Positions 4,956 to 5,272 of a stretch of 5,272 nucleotides of DNA are shown here, piece by piece. The position numbers were made by a program, and so were the translations under genes. The stretch is from Bacteroidota bacterium (lineage in GTDB: Bacteria > Bacteroidota > Bacteroidia > Chitinophagales > Chitinophagaceae). How positions within the stretch are numbered: position 1 is the first letter of the stretch; each line of letters starts with the position of its first letter. The notes beneath the pieces were generated by a model. The model had not been told where the DNA came from. It saw only the letters and a program-made list of their open reading frames with translations, and did not search any database. The stretch covers positions 1 through 5,272 of the forward strand of contig JAFDXS010000206.1 of NCBI GenBank assembly GCA_018267795.1, in the 5' to 3' direction.

Positions 4956-5272
4956 ATGGCTGGTAGCAAATTATACGATACAATAATTGTTGGCGGTAGC
5001 TATTCAGGGTTAGCTGCTGCAATGACTTTAGGCAGAGCCCTGAGAAATGTACTTGTACTTGACAGCGGTTATCCTTGCAATAGGCAAACACCATATTCTC
5101 ATAATTTTTTGACTCATGATGGTGAAAAGCCGGCTCAAATTGCGGAGAAAGCTAAACAACAAGTGCTTGCGTACGATACTGTAACCATTAGAAATGATGC
5201 GGCTATAAAAGGCTTTAAATCTACCGAAGGTTTTTTAATCGAAACGGCTAATGGAAATGTTTTTTTATCAAG
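4956..5272 (+). CDS. NAD(P)/FAD-dependent oxidoreductase, thioredoxin-reductase-like, 3' partial
   Basis: The gene runs off the right edge; 105 codons are visible. The first 35 residues form the FAD-binding Rossmann unit: a hydrophobic strand YDTIIVGG (7-14), the dinucleotide loop GGSYSGLAAAMTLGRA (13-28), and a second strand NVLVLDSG (31-38) whose acidic Asp36 would hold the FAD ribose. Next comes PCNRQTPYSHNFLTHDG (40-56), the stretch that follows the first strand pair in the TrxR-like group of small flavin oxidoreductases, typically about 300 residues long. The redox CxxC of true thioredoxin reductase would lie beyond the window edge, so it cannot be judged; many homologues of this type lack it. 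An in-frame TAA at 4935-4937, with no other ATG in between, fixes the start at 4956. It probably forms a unit with the small membrane protein and the AraC-type regulator. The substrate is unknown. Confidence 0.92.
   Translation, partial: MAGSKLYDTIIVGGSYSGLAAAMTLGRALRNVLVLDSGYPCNRQTPYSHNFLTHDGEKPAQIAEKAKQQVLAYDTVTIRNDAAIKGFKSTEGFLIETANGNVFLS

Overview
The window looks like chromosomal DNA of a Bacteroidota bacterium, most likely of the Chitinophagaceae or a related family; that placement is inference. The clues are an AT-rich base composition with AT-rich gaps, near absence of purine-rich Shine-Dalgarno sequences before the starts, promoter candidates that fit the Bacteroidota pattern (TTTG or TTG, about 18-20 nt, then TAnnTTTG), and protein families in arrangements common in that phylum. 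The window holds ten protein genes, two of them cut by its edges. I see no RNA gene, mobile element, CRISPR array or recognisable defence system.

Layout. (1) Positions 1-549, plus strand: the C-terminal part of a GlxA-type regulator (DJ-1/PfpI-like domain followed by an AraC-type DNA-binding domain). (2) Positions 575-608: a perfect 34-bp palindrome midway between two convergent genes, probably a terminator serving both strands. (3) Positions 636-3046, minus strand, read right to left: an ArsR-family repressor, an SRPBCC/AHSA1 protein, a DoxX-like membrane protein, a DUF4256 protein and a YdeI-like (DUF1801 plus OmdA) protein. The first three are tightly spaced (1 and 7 nt gaps) and are almost certainly one operon. 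The last two may be read through from it or have their own promoters. (4) Positions 3047-3201: a divergent control region with a very good promoter for arsR and two near-identical 17-bp imperfect palindromes lying across it, which look like autoregulatory operators. (5) Positions 3202-3597, plus strand: a PhnB-like VOC protein. (6) Positions 3717-4574, 4666-4893 and 4956-5272, plus strand: an AraC-family regulator with a cupin sensor domain, a small two-helix membrane protein resembling DUF2798, and the start of a thioredoxin-reductase-like FAD oxidoreductase. A good promoter candidate lies between the regulator and the membrane protein.

How it may work together (inference): two small regulator-plus-effector units sit side by side. 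In one, an ArsR repressor with no visible metal-binding cysteine pair controls a small-ligand-binding SRPBCC protein and a DoxX-like membrane protein, possibly with the two downstream genes. In the other, an AraC activator precedes a small membrane protein and a flavin oxidoreductase. Both look like stress or small-molecule response modules. The ligands and substrates cannot be read from the sequence.
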